Below are positions 25,301-47,561 of a stretch of 64,000 nt of DNA, piece by piece. The position numbers and the translations under genes were made by a program. Below the pieces are notes generated by a model, which did not search any database, was not told the origin of the DNA, and was given only the letters and a program-made list of their open reading frames with translations. Source of the DNA: Nemopilema nomurai. Taxonomy: Eukaryota; Cnidaria; Scyphozoa; Rhizostomeae; Rhizostomatidae. The DNA lies in assembly GCA_003864495.1 (NCBI GenBank), contig ML133466.1, positions 413,864 to 477,863 on the forward strand. The letters are read 5' to 3'. The stretch's first letter is position 1; each line of letters opens with the position of its first letter.

Positions 25301-28300
25301 ACGATAAGCTAGATTGGAAATCCACAATTCAATCGCGAACTGAATGCATTATTAAACTAGTTTGTTCGCTGCTGCAGATCAATCATTGAATGGTACCTGT
25401 CCCTTATATATACTCTGTGATAAAGTATAAACGATTAGGAATCTCGAATTATAAGCAGTATTCAAGCTGGAAACCGACCACAAAAGGCTCAAAAAGAACG
25501 TATTTGTATCTACAGTCAAACAGAACGCAAATTCTGTGAATGACAATACGCGAGGGTCTACAAACATCTGCGTCGTTGATTTATTGTCACCAAACTAAGC
25601 AGGTTGTAATGACGGTAACTAGACCATACCGATTGCAGTTTCGGCTCCACGTGGGGTAGAACTTTCCTGCCACCTCCGAAGCTTCTCAAGGCGCTCACTC
25701 TGTAGTAGCCATAATTCTTGGTCTTCGTTGACTCTATTCTCAGGGCAATGAGCTTAGCTGCCTCTTCATCGCTGATTCTTGGGTTTCCTGTCACCTCCTA
25801 AAAAGAAAAATAACCAAGGGGTAGATTACAGTTCGGTAGGTAGAAACTGCCACTTGTGTAAGATTTTGGCCTACACTTCTTCCATTTCTTCTTATCGTCT
25901 GCAACATCAACATTAGTAGAATACGCCAAAAGCACAAGGACGGGTGTTTAAAAAGCCATGCCAGAAAAGGCTGTCAGAGATTTACTAACAGGGAGGGCAG
26001 CATCAGCAGCACAAAGTGCAATATGATTTCAAAAATATTTCTGTTCATAAAAGAGGAGAGCGCCACTTCCTGGTGTGAAATCTGTATACACAAAAGAAGG
26101 TCTGAAGAAAAAATCCAACTTTTTGAATTACTTAACCTGGTTACGTGTGGGCGTGTGAAAAGCAATGCTAGAAAAAGCTGGCAGAGATCTGCTAATAGCG
26201 CGAAATTGAAATAAATTGCTTGGCAATAATTTAGGAGCTGAAAAGATTGCCAGCAGCTCACAAAGTCATTCTAGAAATAAGCTTAAAAATTAATTTTCGT
26301 CGGGCTGTGTTTATGACTAGATAAACAGCGAGAAAAGCATTCTAATCAATTCTTTCTTCTTACGCATAACTTATAATTTAGAAACAGTGTGTGGAGAAAT
26401 TATTCAATAAATTGACTGCTAAACTGTTGTACAACGATTTATTTTTAAATTTTTTTCATGACACAACTCGCGTTGACTTAATAACAAAGCACTATTCTGA
26501 CTGGAATAGACAGCTATTTTGTGCTTGGTCGCACTGGGACTAGCATAATCGACAAATCAATTCAAATTCAAAAATTCATGATAGCAGATCTGCCTTTAAA
26601 ACTGGTTACACGTCACAATTTTGGGGAAAACTTTAATAATTTATTTAAATAATACTTCTTTCATTTCAGAATTCACAAGCAAGATAGACTTAATTAAAAA
26701 CAGTTTGCCCGCAATGGGTGATTCCATCTATTTTAAAAAGTCCACAAGCCACAATAAATACTCAAATTGTCTGATAAATTATGGCTCTGTGTAGCCAACA
26801 GAGTGGATATACACAGCACGAAATTAAATGGCTTTGTTGTTTACAAGAATCAGTTGGTTATAGCTTGTCGTTTTTACTGCTATATTGGCATAAATCCTTG
26901 ATAAGCTTTTGAAATTCTTAACCAGACAAAAGTATAAATATCAATCATGTTGCTAAGGTAACCAGACAGAACAAATCTCTAGCATTTTGAGTAAATTTTC
27001 CACTTCTAGTACTGCTAATTGCTAGATAAAGTGCAAACCAGTAAAACCATTGTAAAACTATTAAAACATCAGTTTCCTTGTAATAAAGAAAATACAAAAA
27101 CTGGGGTATTCAATAAAAGTGAAAGATTATTTTACATTATCAATAAGAAGGGTCACAAGTGTCTACTGATCTTATGCCATTCATCTGTTGTTTACTTGAT
27201 ATGCAAGGCAAATTCTACTGCAAATCCATAGTTTCTAAGTTAATGACTCTAACTTTTTTACATGTTCATACTTTGTTATAATCAAGAAGCTAATAAACAA
27301 GATCCCTTAACTGACTTTTTCTGACCAGCTGTCATTGAAAAACAGATCAGCAATCTTCACTTGGACAGAAGATTGAAGAAACCAATACATAAAATTCACC
27401 AAAACACAGAATATGTTGCAGCATAGACTTTATATATTTCTATTCCAAGCAAAAATTCTTCAATTCTAGATTAAAGAGTATTCTAGAGTAATGAATAGAG
27501 TAGTTCTTGCTGTCAAAAGTAAAGCAAACTTCTCTTAAACCCTGCTTCGCGAAGTAGGTGACAGTTGATGATGATAAGATACTTTGTTTGTACTTAATTA
27601 AAGGCCTACTCATTTTGCGTCTACACAAGTAGCCTTCATTTGTAGAAAAAAACATAACATTATCATTAAATGCTACCATAGTCATTTTAATGTATTTTGG
27701 TCTTCCTAATATCAATACTGCACAGAATTTGAAATCAGCAATAAAGAGGCATGGGATCATCCATTGAAAAATTGATAAAGTATCGTAATAAAATATCTTT
27801 ACCTTCATGAATGAGATAACATCTGGATGATGTTTTTTAAGGTAGTCTTCTTTCAGCAGTTCAAGGGACCCTGCAAGTGAAAGCCAGTGATAAAATGGTT
27901 GGAATCAAATTATTGTATGCAAAATTCTTTTATTGGACAACACACAACACAATTTTAGAAACTCAACAAAGTTATTAACAAGCTTTTAAAATAAATTGTG
28001 AAGTCATTGCTTAATCAAAATCAAGGTATATCTCCTATACTAAAGCCTACATAATGTGCAATCAAAGGCAAATTCAAGTCACTTGAAAATTCAATTATAA
28101 AAAGCAATTGGATTAAGGTACTAATGATTGAGTTTGATCTGAGGAATATTTTGAATCAGCTGTGTTTTTGGCGAGTTTGATCACAGTCAAAGAACATGTT
28201 TCTTGAACTAACAGGCAAATTGTGCCTGATATTCAACTGTGGGTCAGCAGAAATAAAACAAACGTAGGATTTATCAAGAGAGTACAATGACCTTCACTGC

Positions 28301-29221
28301 CAATTAACTGTTTAGTTGACAGTAATGACAACAATGAAAACCTTGCACTGATGAAATCACGATCAATTCCATAATTCAAAATCGTTTCGCACTTGTGAAC
28401 AGGGAAATGAGTATCATCTGAGTCATAATTTGCAGTCATGCTTTGTTGTTTTCTGCTAAAATTCTCGATTTATAGGCTGATGGGTTAATTTAGTATAAAC
28501 AATTTGGGTTACCCATTTCTATAGCCGGCTTTTCGTCTGTGTTGATTCTACCAGCGCAGTAGTCCTTGTCTGCTATGTATGCAAGTATTACCATGATTGG
28601 AAAGAGAAGAAATGTGAGAACAGCTTCCCAGACTTCGATACGATTCTTTGATACCCCTTGCAATACAATATACAACCATACGTATGCAAAAACACAGAAG
28701 CTTGCAGTAACGATAAACACTTTGTATGACTTTATGCATCTGGTCTGACCATTCGGGATGGACATTATGCATACAGCTGTGATGACGAAAAGATTGAATG
28801 CTGCAGAGCCAACTATGGTCCCTGGTCCAAGCTTGCCTGCATTGAAATTGTTGCCAACGATTTCAATGATCGACAGCAGGATTTCGGGCGCTGACGACCC
28901 AAGAGCCATGAGTGTGAGATTGGCAACTGTGTCATTCCAAACCCTCACCTCTACTTCTTCGTATCCCTTACCCTCTTCTTGTGAAGCAACCTTGATTCGC
29001 TTTGTTTTGCTTGTGATCGTTTCGATGGCGCACATAAATAGGTCAGCCCCGATCGATACACCCATAAAACACCACAACAGTGTAATGAGGTACAGGGCCG
29101 TTCTAGTGCCGTCACCCCAACTTCTCTCGTCGAAAATCGGCAGCAAAAGCGAGCCACTTTCAGTCTTGTCGCATCTGTAAGACGTGCTAAGAGTAGGACA
29201 CGGTGTACTGTTGTTGGCCAT
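16323..29221 (-). CDS. Na+/Ca2+ exchanger (SLC8/NCX family), multi-exon
   Basis: A plasma-membrane antiporter that normally moves one Ca2+ out for three Na+ in. Coding exons in transcript order are 29221-28513, 27870-27803, 25797-25630, 24599-24530, 23914-23809, 20788-20556, 19803-19465, 18260-18045, 17353-17024 and 16553-16323. All have AG/GT borders and join in phase, except between 19465 (one base left over) and 18260 (whole codon), so one linker exon is missing from my model. The placed exons give about 823 residues against about 970 in mammalian NCX1. Alpha-1 repeat is in exon 1 (TLMALGSSAPEILLS, GTIVGSAAFNLF). Calx-beta 1 has acidic Ca2+ ligands (GSDY, IIDDNEWEPDE, INDDG), and Calx-beta 2 follows (LIDDKTFEKDE, VNDDG). 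Alpha-2 is in 17353-17024 (VALGTSLPDLFASK, GNVTGSNSVNVFLG). The last exon holds the final two membrane segments and ends SSLKAYKIL. ATG 29221 has a good AAACATGG context. No evident signal peptide precedes the first membrane segment, and the basic XIP stretch of mammalian NCX1 is not seen. Confidence 0.93.
16601..16675. repeat. Short tandem triplet of 22-24 bp
   Basis: Three copies of a unit like AGATCTGCTAGGCAAAGTGCAA lie in the last NCX intron, about 50 bp upstream (in transcript sense) of the final coding exon. Confidence 0.8.
18261..19464 (-). other. NCX intron(s) that should hide a linker exon
   Basis: The Calx-beta 2 exon ends with one leftover base, whereas the next exon found (18260-18045, LQEIIVDLPLIADYRRM onward) starts on a codon boundary. 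NCX proteins carry a linker here between Calx-beta 2 and the segment ending in the SWREQF-like motif (here SATWGQQF). An exon of length 3n+2 is therefore expected in this stretch. I searched by eye and found no convincing candidate; an 8-base microexon at the CCTACAG/GTAAGC sites near 18625 would satisfy phase but is weak. Confidence 0.5.
20038..20548. repeat. About 21-bp minisatellite containing 14 TGAGTCA motifs
   Basis: Tandem units alternate between GGTGAGTCAATAGGTATATTG and GGTGAGTCAAAAGGCTTACTG, with some shortened GGTAGTCA units. It lies in the NCX intron between the Calx-beta 1 and Calx-beta 2 exons and ends within about 10 bases of the 5' splice site of the Calx-beta 1 exon. TGAGTCA, the AP-1 (TRE) consensus, occurs fourteen times. 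Confidence 0.9.
20789..23808 (-). other. NCX intron between Calx-beta 1 exons
   Basis: Apart from the 12-bp satellite nothing coding is seen. A GC-rich patch at 23170-23255 (GGGGGCCCC and GGGCCCAGGACCCCGG) may be a fragment of a non-autonomous transposon, but no paired ends or target duplication were found. Confidence 0.5.
20815..21200. repeat. 12-bp AATTAAAGTAAC satellite, about 32 units
   Basis: Units of 12 bp alternate among AATTAAAGTAAC, AATTAGAGTAAT and AATTAAATTAAC. On the NCX transcript strand the array is U-rich and ends about 27 bases before the 3' splice site of the Calx-beta 1 exon (20788). Confidence 0.9.
25230..25280. repeat. Short CAGTACCCGTTCCTATG repeat
   Basis: Three partial copies of a 15-17-bp unit (ACCCGTTCCTATG, CAGTACCCGTTCCTATG, CAGTACCCGTTCATTTG) in an NCX intron. 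Confidence 0.7.
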
Positions 29222-32200
29222 GTTTACAGTCACTGAACCCTTTGCAGAACAATATCAACATGCAGCGTCTAGCCTGCTCTGACTGTGTTGACAGGTCGAA
29301 AATGGACTGAGCCGTTGGAAGCTTGGATCGTTCTTCGTGACTGAAGAGAAGGCCAAGATAATACTACCACATTAACTGATCTAGGCGTGTCGCCCGAACT
29401 TATTGGTGACTAGACATAACAGATTCCATCTCGTGGCTTTCACCAATGTTTTCAAAACCTTTGACAACAGGTACTGGGTATTCCCATGGCGATCCCATGG
29501 AAACGCGGTCGATAAGAATCTTGTTCCAAAACGTGGCTTCGCAGGGTCCGGGGAGTCACCACTGATTCTCCACGGCGGCTGCGCAATGCCAAAGTCCATC
29601 TTGTCAAAATAGTTTGCATAGACACAATCGAATTCTATTTCTTTACTGGCAGAAAATGAGCTTTCAGGTCAAGCTGTTACTAGGGTCATCTACAAAGTAT
29701 GTTAACGACATGGTGATGTTGGTTGAAAGGGAAAGGAATTTGTTCGAGGAAATGAAAATATTATTCACATGACAACTTGGTTTGGTATTTAAGCAATATC
29801 TGGGCCAAAAGGCAGCAGCAAAAAAGGACCTTCAAATAGTCATTGGAGAAGTAGACTGTGGATATCGAAAGCCGAGTGGGAAATATGCTCGTTCTGAAAG
29901 ATACTTGGGGCTACAAAGGGTACCTTACCCCACCACATTCCTTCTTGGCTGTTAATTTGCTTCGTACTTTCAATAAAAAATTTCCAAAGTAACTGATGAA
30001 TTTTAGAACTAAATAAAAGCACTGTTGTCTAAGATGGCTTTGTTGTCTAAAATTTCCCTGAGGGTTTTGTGGTGTAAAACCTAGCTAAATTGATAAATGG
30101 ATAATGATCTTAGCTTTGACTGGTTGCCAGTAATTTGATGTCAGAGTTTGAAAGGAAACCTCACTAGAGAAAAGAAACGAGTAAAAGGGTTAGTATGAAA
30201 ACATCACAGGTTTGTCTCATGCAATGAAAGTGGGTGGTTGATGTGGACCAGTTCAGGTAGTCTACGGTAGGTAGTCATCGATTGAAAGCCTTCGCTCTAA
30301 GCCAGGGCTCTTGAGTTTATTAAAGGATGGAAAGGAAGTTTCCACAAACCAGCTTTTTGGCCCCGCAGAAGAGTCGTGAAGCACTTTTTCACTAAAATGT
30401 GCGTGAAAGAAAATTTAAAAAATGGTAATGAATAATTAAAACAGCATATGTGAAACACCTTGTTCGACTCGTAATGTGAAATATCAACATGATCATTGCA
30501 ATAACTACAGTACTTTTCCCTGCAACCTTGCTCCTCCGCACATGGCACCTGACGTCAGACCCCTGAAGCTAAAATTGAACTTTGTTATGACCTTGTGAAA
30601 TGCAGCACCGCAAAGAACAGGCAGAATCCACCCATGGTCATCTTGCGTAAAAATTTTTTACCATAAACTAATTTAGGCCACTGTCTAAGGGCCCTTTATA
30701 AGCAGACACCGATATCCAACCAAAGCCAAATATTGCCAACTTTCTATTAGTTTAGAAATTTCTTTATTAGTTATCCAACGTACAGAAATGTGCACCATGA
30801 ATGCATCGAAACACGAAACTCGGAGTTGAAGCTTGCCATTCTACACCGAATCGAACACTTTATTTCAGATGAAAAGCAGATTTCTTCTCCAATCTGCACA
30901 ATTAGCATAGGTCGTGTGATAGCAAGAGAACTGCTAATACATCTTCACAAGAAAGATGCCAGTTTGTGCTGCATGGAACAGATGTACCAAAGGAACATCC
31001 GGACAAGATTCAAGTTTGGGGAAATTTGACACCTGCGGATAGCAAAATGTGAACGCACCTAAAATTCAAAATTTTCGTATGCTGAATTTTATTGTTATCC
31101 ACTCTAAGGTGCTATAGAAACATTTTGGAAAAACGAACTTGAGCTTTTCGCCAAGAACTGTTGTCGCACTTAAGGTTATGTTCAAAGTCCAATTTTGCAG
31201 TCCACTTGTATTACCTTCTGCAATTGCATGATTGAAATTGTTTGAAAGAAACAATTCATAACAAAACTTCTTCTTTATCAAAGTTTTCAATTTGTTCTCC
31301 ACTGTTTGATAAACTTTACAGGTACGCATAGTTTGGTCCTTTCCATTGTTTTTACTATCCATAGTGTATTTTCTTGAATGTTTTTATGTTGACTGCCAAT
31401 ACTAAAGGAATAATTAAAAATTTATGTGTCAAGGCATTGGTGTAAAAACAGCTTAATCAGTTTGAAAAAACTGAGCTAATTTTCTGTCTGATTGTCACTG
31501 ATTTTTGTAAGCATCACATAAAAATTCACCAGGCAATTGTCAGACAGTGCATCCTAAGAAAACGTACAAGAATGCAAAAAAGATTATAACAGTGAAAAAT
31601 TTAGACCTGTATTCGGGCCCTAAAATGCCCCTAAGCGGTCAAAAGGGTGGGTGCCAAGAAGGAAAAAAGTAAATAACTGAATTTTTGTATCTGCTCAGGG
31701 CATGTGCTTACTTTCTCATTACTACTTTTCATATCAACAATGAATTTCACAATATCTGCCCGTTTATAATCTCGATTTTAATAAATTATAATCATGAAGT
31801 CAAAGGGTGTGTGAAATATTTTACTGCCTTAGCAAAGAGAGTTGTTAATTTGCTCTGTTCAGCAGAAAAGGCTCGTAATTTTCCTTCGCCGTTTGATACA
31901 TAATTAATTTCACTCTAGCACAAAGACTTACAATTCTCACCTTTGACAAAGGAATACCTTTAGTTAGATCGTTATCACTTTGCTAATAACACGTCATTGT
32001 TGTTTTCGACACCTTTAGGCGATGCTAAATTATCTTCTAGGCAAGACTTCTTCTTAAAACTAGCCACCCATATAATGCTAATTATACCAATTAGCCTGCT
32101 CCAAATGGGCAACTTAAGCACAATTATTTCATTTCCAATTCATGTTCACACGGAGAGGATGCTGGGATTTTATGTGGCACTCGACAAATGGTTAGGCCCT

Positions 32201-32507
32201 CTGAATCGAGTTTTCTTTTGCACATTTGAGATTCACGGTTGCCCTCTATGGGCGTTCCTCTCATGCTAGGGTTTTCCTTCTTTGCTCTTGCATTCCTTAT
32301 TACTATCTACACATGAACTTGTTTTCCTAACCAGGTCTTTGTCTAGCACCATTCTTTTTTTCTCTGAGATCAAGCTCAAGACTTTTCCATGTTCTGTTAA
32401 ACCAGACTGTTCCCTGCACAGAATTTCCTGCACCAGGCCATTATGTCTCTCGCTATTCTCACTTTATTTCCTATCTATCAATGTTGCTTCTCTGCAGAGC
32501 CTCTTTC
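29222..32507. other. Intergenic, upstream of NCX
   Basis: This contains the NCX 5' flank and any 5' untranslated exons. Short open frames at 29381-29612 on both strands overlap the likely NCX leader and are not supported as genes. Nothing else is recognised. Confidence 0.5.
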
Positions 32508-33225
32508 CAGTGGCGATTCTAGCCTTAAAAGTCTTGGGGGGCTAACCGGGGGCCAAACTTTCAGTGATAGGAGCCAACGCTAGCTATTACTTTGGAAACT
32601 AGTAGAAACTAGTAGTAAGTATGTCCTTGGTACAGCTCTATCAAGGCTGTTATCATTATGCCAAATAGTTTTATTAGTGGTGTAAAGAGCAGCTGTGTCC
32701 CCTAGGGAAAATTGTTGCTGGGGGCCCCTAAAGGTTCGCGACCGTTTGTTATTTGACTAAAAGTAACTTGTTCTGTTACTCCACTGAGTTTTATCTGTTT
32801 AACAATAATGCATTACGATCATGGTTTTCAACTTGATTGGTAAAAGTTTCCATTATATCCAACCTTCATGAGATCAAGCAAATCATTCTGTTACGCAGAA
32901 TTTCTAGTCATACAATTTTGTTAAGCAATAGTAGATTGCCAAGGTAAACTGGGATGGTATTGGGCTGACCCTGCGCACCCTAGCGCAAGAAGGTGGATCA
33001 CTAAATGATTGTCAAAAATGAGTTAATCTTGGTAACTACAGAACTCTTGGCAACACTTGGTTTTACTTGGTAACTTATTAGAAAGGAGCCAAAATTTCAT
33101 AAGTGCCCACCTCGGTTACAAACCAAAAGCCTTATTAGGGCCCCTAGTTTGTAAATAAATGCAATAAAGATAGCATTGAGGAAAACAAAAAGAGCCCCCC
33201 TTGGCCCCCTGTAGAATTGCCACTC
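32508..33225. mobile_element. hAT-type non-autonomous element, about 718 bp
   Basis: The left end CAGTGGCGATTCTA and the inverted right end (reverse complement GAGTGGCAATTCTA) match at 12 of 14 positions and continue into G-rich subterminal sequence on both sides. Flanking 8-bp direct repeats are CCTCTTTC (32500-32507) and CCCCTTTC (33226-33233), 7 of 8 identical. No transposase frame lies inside. The ends differ from those of the MITE at 6930, so it is a different family. Confidence 0.7.
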
Positions 33226-34187
33226 CCCCTTTCAATGTGATCCTCTTCCTTTTTCTTCTTTCTAAGCGACTTTCTCGTCTTCTACTACCCAACTCGAGGA
33301 TACTCTCTTTTGCAAGTGCAAGTCTTCCTTTCTCATTGAATGACTTATCCTTTCCAGGTCTTGTTACTCACAAAAGTATGAGCGAGTCGATGCAAAGGTC
33401 CTACCTCTTCTTATGCGTAAACGCCTGATTCCATAACTCCCTTGCGCTGACATTCGTTTTTTCCTTGCATGCCAGACGGAGTTAGACCACCAGTCTACAC
33501 AACTCTGCAGTTTCCTGATATCTTTAACTTGCCAATAACTTTCTGATTCTCACTAGTTTGCTCACCTTCTAGTAAACTACCTTACAGACCTCATGTGCAT
33601 AAGCTATCTATTTCCTTGGTCTCCTTTCTTAATGTTCTGTCTTTGTTTTTTATCTTCATTATCTTGCTTTTTATCTTCTGCTGTTGTTTTCCTCACTAGG
33701 TTCACGCACGTGCCTTTTACCACTTTTCTTCTTTTTGACTCTTTGTGTGTGTTTTTTACTTTTGTCGTTTAGCTTCACCCGTGTGCCTTTTTGCTATTGA
33801 TCTTTCTCCTCTTCTTCCTTCCTATTGTCTTTCGCTTTACCTCTTCTTGATGAGTGACTGAATTATATTCTTTCTCTTCATCAGAGTTGCTGCTATGCCA
33901 ACAATATGTAAATTTTATCACCTGGGACATGCAATTGGCTCTCTACATATAGCAATAGTTATGCTTAGGCTCAGGGGTGTAGTCGTAGGATTTTAGCAAG
34001 AGGGGCCATACTGTGGCGCTTTTTAATCAAATCCCAGAAGAAGCACGTGGACCTTGGTTTTACAAAAGTGGAGGAGGAGGGGCTTAATCAAGATTTGACC
34101 TCTTTGAACCCAATTTGACCAATGTAAACCTAATGTTTTGCTTTTGGCGGATTGAATAAAATACTTCTGTTATTAGAGTGGTTTACT
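33226..34187. other. Intergenic, pyrimidine-rich then unclassified
   Basis: Pyrimidine-rich sequence runs to about 33850. A CAGGGGTGTAGTCG start at 33972 looks like a transposon terminus but no matching right end was found. Confidence 0.4.
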
Positions 34188-34960
34188 ACGGTATATCTCG
34201 TATTTCATAACCTACCAAACCATTTGCTCTAGTGTCTCTGCTACTCAAAAGTAGGCCATACAGTGATGCTAATGACAATGACCGGTTGTGTAATAAGTTA
34301 ATATATAAACACAATTAGCGGATTAGCAGGGAGGACTGCCACCGAGAGAAAACTGGACCTCCTCTAATAAGTACGAACATATAGGCTGAGCCCCGCCCCC
34401 TGATTTTTTTGAGCTGAAGTTATCACAGAAGGCTTTTCTTTGAATCCTTGTTTTTGAAGCTAAGGGTACCCGATGTAGACAAGATAGCATCCCACTGTAG
34501 CAACAATAGCAACACTCCAAAGAGATATGATGGAAGGAAAAACTTCCTAGATGTGTGTTGCCCCGTGTTGCCTAATTACATGGACTCCGACGCAGGTTGG
34601 AAAGTGGAGGGGCCAAGGGAGATTTTAACAATCGTAACAAAAGTTGTTTAAAAAAGCTCTATTGTTTTTCGAGAAAGTGAGGGAGCAATGGCCTCCCCGG
34701 TCCCCCCTTCTTCGGAGGCCCTGAATTATTGCCATACATTTTCAAATTATCAACATTCCGGAGCTTCCTTTTCAAAAGTTGAACGTTATCAAATAATCTC
34801 TACTTTCAGGCTCATTGATTCTTTTTTAAAAGCGGTGCTTTACAAAGATAAGCACATTTCCAAGAAAAGAGACAAAGAGCTTGCGCATTCCGAAAGTTTA
34901 GGATTTCGCTTGATTGATGCAAAATCGACTGAGCTTCAGGGCTTCCCCCCCTGTAGGCTT
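34188..34960 (+). pseudogene. Relic 3' end of a lost MATE copy, orphan terminal exon
   Basis: From about 34188 the sequence follows the 3' intron of the downstream MATE copies (ACCATTTGCTCTAGTG, GATGCTAATGACAATGACCG and so on). At 34810, after CTCTACTTTCAG, comes a frame reading LIDSFLKAVLYKD, which matches the MATE terminal exon reading LIDSFLNAVLYRH at 46620 and its copy B counterpart at 59718. After about fifteen residues the relic diverges into an unrelated tail that ends at 35056. No upstream MATE exons are present in the preceding sequence, so this is the remnant of a fourth copy that was mostly deleted. Confidence 0.75.
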
Positions 34961-35140
34961 CCAGAGGAAAATTTGAATATGCAAACTGCACTGGGCTCCG
35001 GGAGAACGTCTGTCCGACCACGCCCTTTAGATTGCTGGAAAGCAACCTGGCTATAAAAATTGCAATTTTTAATGGATGAATTACTATTTACAGAATTAAG
35101 ACAATTTTTGAAATGGAAGTTGTAAATTGGCACTTTTTCA

Positions 35141-35308
35141 GTTTTGGAAACCCGTAGCAGTGAATGCAATTTCTCCTTTCGTCGACGAAATCATGTTGTG
35201 TTGCAGTGCTTTGGTGCAGGTAAAGCAGAATGCTGAATCTGAGTCTACGTCGTAGTGCAACCACTCGAACTTGCCAAACCACGATGGCTGGATGGACTTT
35301 GAAATTTT
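35141..35308 (-). pseudogene. hAT-transposase-like TTF zinc-finger fragment
   Basis: The minus strand reads KISKSIQPSWFGKFEWLHYD, then FCFTCTKAL and TATGFQN. This is the pattern of the TTF-type zinc finger at the start of hAT-related transposases and their domesticated relatives (QPSW, WLHYD, FCF-C, TGF-N-W). The Trp expected after GFQN is a TGA stop, and no transposase core follows. It is most likely a decayed transposon fragment. An exon of a domesticated gene is less likely because I see no supporting exons. Confidence 0.6.
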
Positions 35309-35929
35309 GTTTGCGGTTCCGGTTCCGACGTGCCTGATTTGTGTACAGTACCAAATAATTGGTATTGCGTACAGGTTGGTTAATAAAACGAAAATAGGGG
35401 GATTCATTGGTTTAGTCCCACAACGCTCAAAATCTAGTGGGCATTGCATTGCGCATGCCCAATATTGTGGTACCACAGAATGCGGTGCAGAATGCATGTG
35501 GCCAATTCTTTTGTTTTCCACAGACCAAAGGCATGGTCAAGTTATGCCATGGCAGCCCTTGACGGTGAAACAATACCCAAAGTTGCTCACCAGCCCATGA
35601 AGTTTGGTTATGAACCCATGCGCTGTCAACCTTTGAAAAGGCCTCTCGCACTAGACTATTGTTTACGCTAATGTAGCTTGATCTTATCAAACTATTGTTT
35701 CCAAGGTAAATACGAGCCCTTACGTTGTATGTTTAGAACTAATGTAATTCCGGAAGACCTGAATATTTTTTAGAACTTATTTTCATTCCGGAAAACTTTC
35801 TTTAGGGTATGTACAGTTCTTAAAATGCAAATATGGTTATGCCAGCTAATGTTAAGCATTTAGAATAAAAAACTAATACTATTACTCTCCCCTGACCTTT
35901 TGCTGCTACCTTTAGCGAGAGGATTTTCT

Positions 35930-36366
35930 TTGCTGATAAAAGGAATCCATCCATATTGCATTTTGGTTTTGGAGAGTTTTTATTCAATCCTATGTATCCT
36001 ATTATTTTTATCTACTCTATCCTACTCTATTTTTATCTACTCTATTCTGTTTCTATCCTATTATCTTTTTCCAATTGAAGATGCCTACATTAATGGAAGA
36101 AATTTTTATCCATTGACCAAACAAACTAACAAGTAGTTTTGAAAATTGATGAGCAACTAAATCTTTTATACTTTAGTACTCAACAAATTAGTACACAACA
36201 GCAGAACAATAGAACTTTTTCTAAAAAAATTTCCATTCTAAGAATAAGCACTTTAAGTAAGTGAAATTAGATGGTGCTTAAGTTTTGTTTTTAAATCATT
36301 AAAGTTCATTTTCAATTTATGCTCATAAAGAACTATTGTTTTAGGTAGTGAAAGGCAAATAGCATC
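35930..36366 (+). promoter_or_regulatory. Conserved 5' flank of MATE copy A
   Basis: This stretch is closely repeated before copies B (47190-47561) and C (59950-60354). Just before the ATG all three carry CTATTGTTTTAG followed by GTAGTGAAAGGCAAATA and the start codon. The TTTTAG is a good 3' splice site, so a noncoding first exon further upstream is possible. No TATA box could be assigned with confidence. Confidence 0.5.
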
Positions 36367-46749
<10,383 letters not shown>

Positions 46750-46819
46750 GCTACAGCATCATTTTCAAAGTATCTGGAACACGGACCAATACGTCCTTAT
46801 AAAGGTCAGTAGAGATTTA

Positions 46820-46825
46820 AATAAA
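46820..46825 (+). promoter_or_regulatory. Candidate polyadenylation signal of MATE copy A
   Basis: AATAAA about 70 bases after the TAA of the distal terminal exon. The corresponding sequence is missing from copy B, whose duplicated block ends at about 59878. Confidence 0.5.
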
Positions 46826-47189
46826 AGGAAGCACATTATCTAGAAAAAGAACGAAGCGTTGGAGCATTTAACTCTCGTAGTCAGAAGCTTATCTTGTTGT
46901 AAAAAGATAGAGTTAAACTTATAGTTAATGGTAGTAAATTGTAATAAAAATGGTAATCGGAGCTAAGGGTGTTGAATTCCGGAAGACCTAAAAGGTTCTC
47001 CAAAGCTCCGTGACTTTCTAAAGTGTATATACAGCTCTTAAAATGCAAAAACAACGCGGCTATGCCAACTGATATTAAGCATTCAAAATGAAACTCTAAT
47101 ACTATTACTCTCATGTGATTATTTGCTGCCGAATTAAGCGAAGGGCTTTTATTGATATCAATTTGAGGATTAAAAGGAATCCACCCACA

Positions 47190-47561
47190 TTGCATTCTGG
47201 TTTTGTAGCATTTTTATTCAATTCTATGTATCCTATTATTCTTATCTACTCCTTTTTCCATTTGAATATGCCTAACATAAATAGAAGAAATTGTTCTCCA
47301 TTGACCAAACAAACTAACAAGTGTTTTTGAAAATTTATGAGCAACTAAATCTTTTACACTTTAGTATTCAACAAATAAGTACACAACAGCAGAACAAAAG
47401 TACTTTTCATAAAATGTTCTTTTCCATACTAAGAATAAGTACTTCATCTAAGAGAAATGGATGGTGCTTAGATTCTGTTTTGTTTTAAAATCTTTGAAGT
47501 TCAGTTCCAATTTATGCTTATAAAGAACTATTGTTTTAGGTAGTGAAAGGCAAATAGCATC
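47190..47561 (+). promoter_or_regulatory. Conserved 5' flank of MATE copy B
   Basis: Homologous to the flank of copy A, including the TTTTAG directly before the leader and ATG. Divergence consists of scattered substitutions and small indels. Confidence 0.45.

Noticed and set aside
33972..34402. Third hAT-like element starting CAGGGGTGTAG and ending CCCCGCCCCCTG
   Set aside because: The inverted ends match only in the first six bases and flanking 8-mers (CTTAGGCT, ATTTTTTT) do not match; the right end also falls inside the MATE relic.
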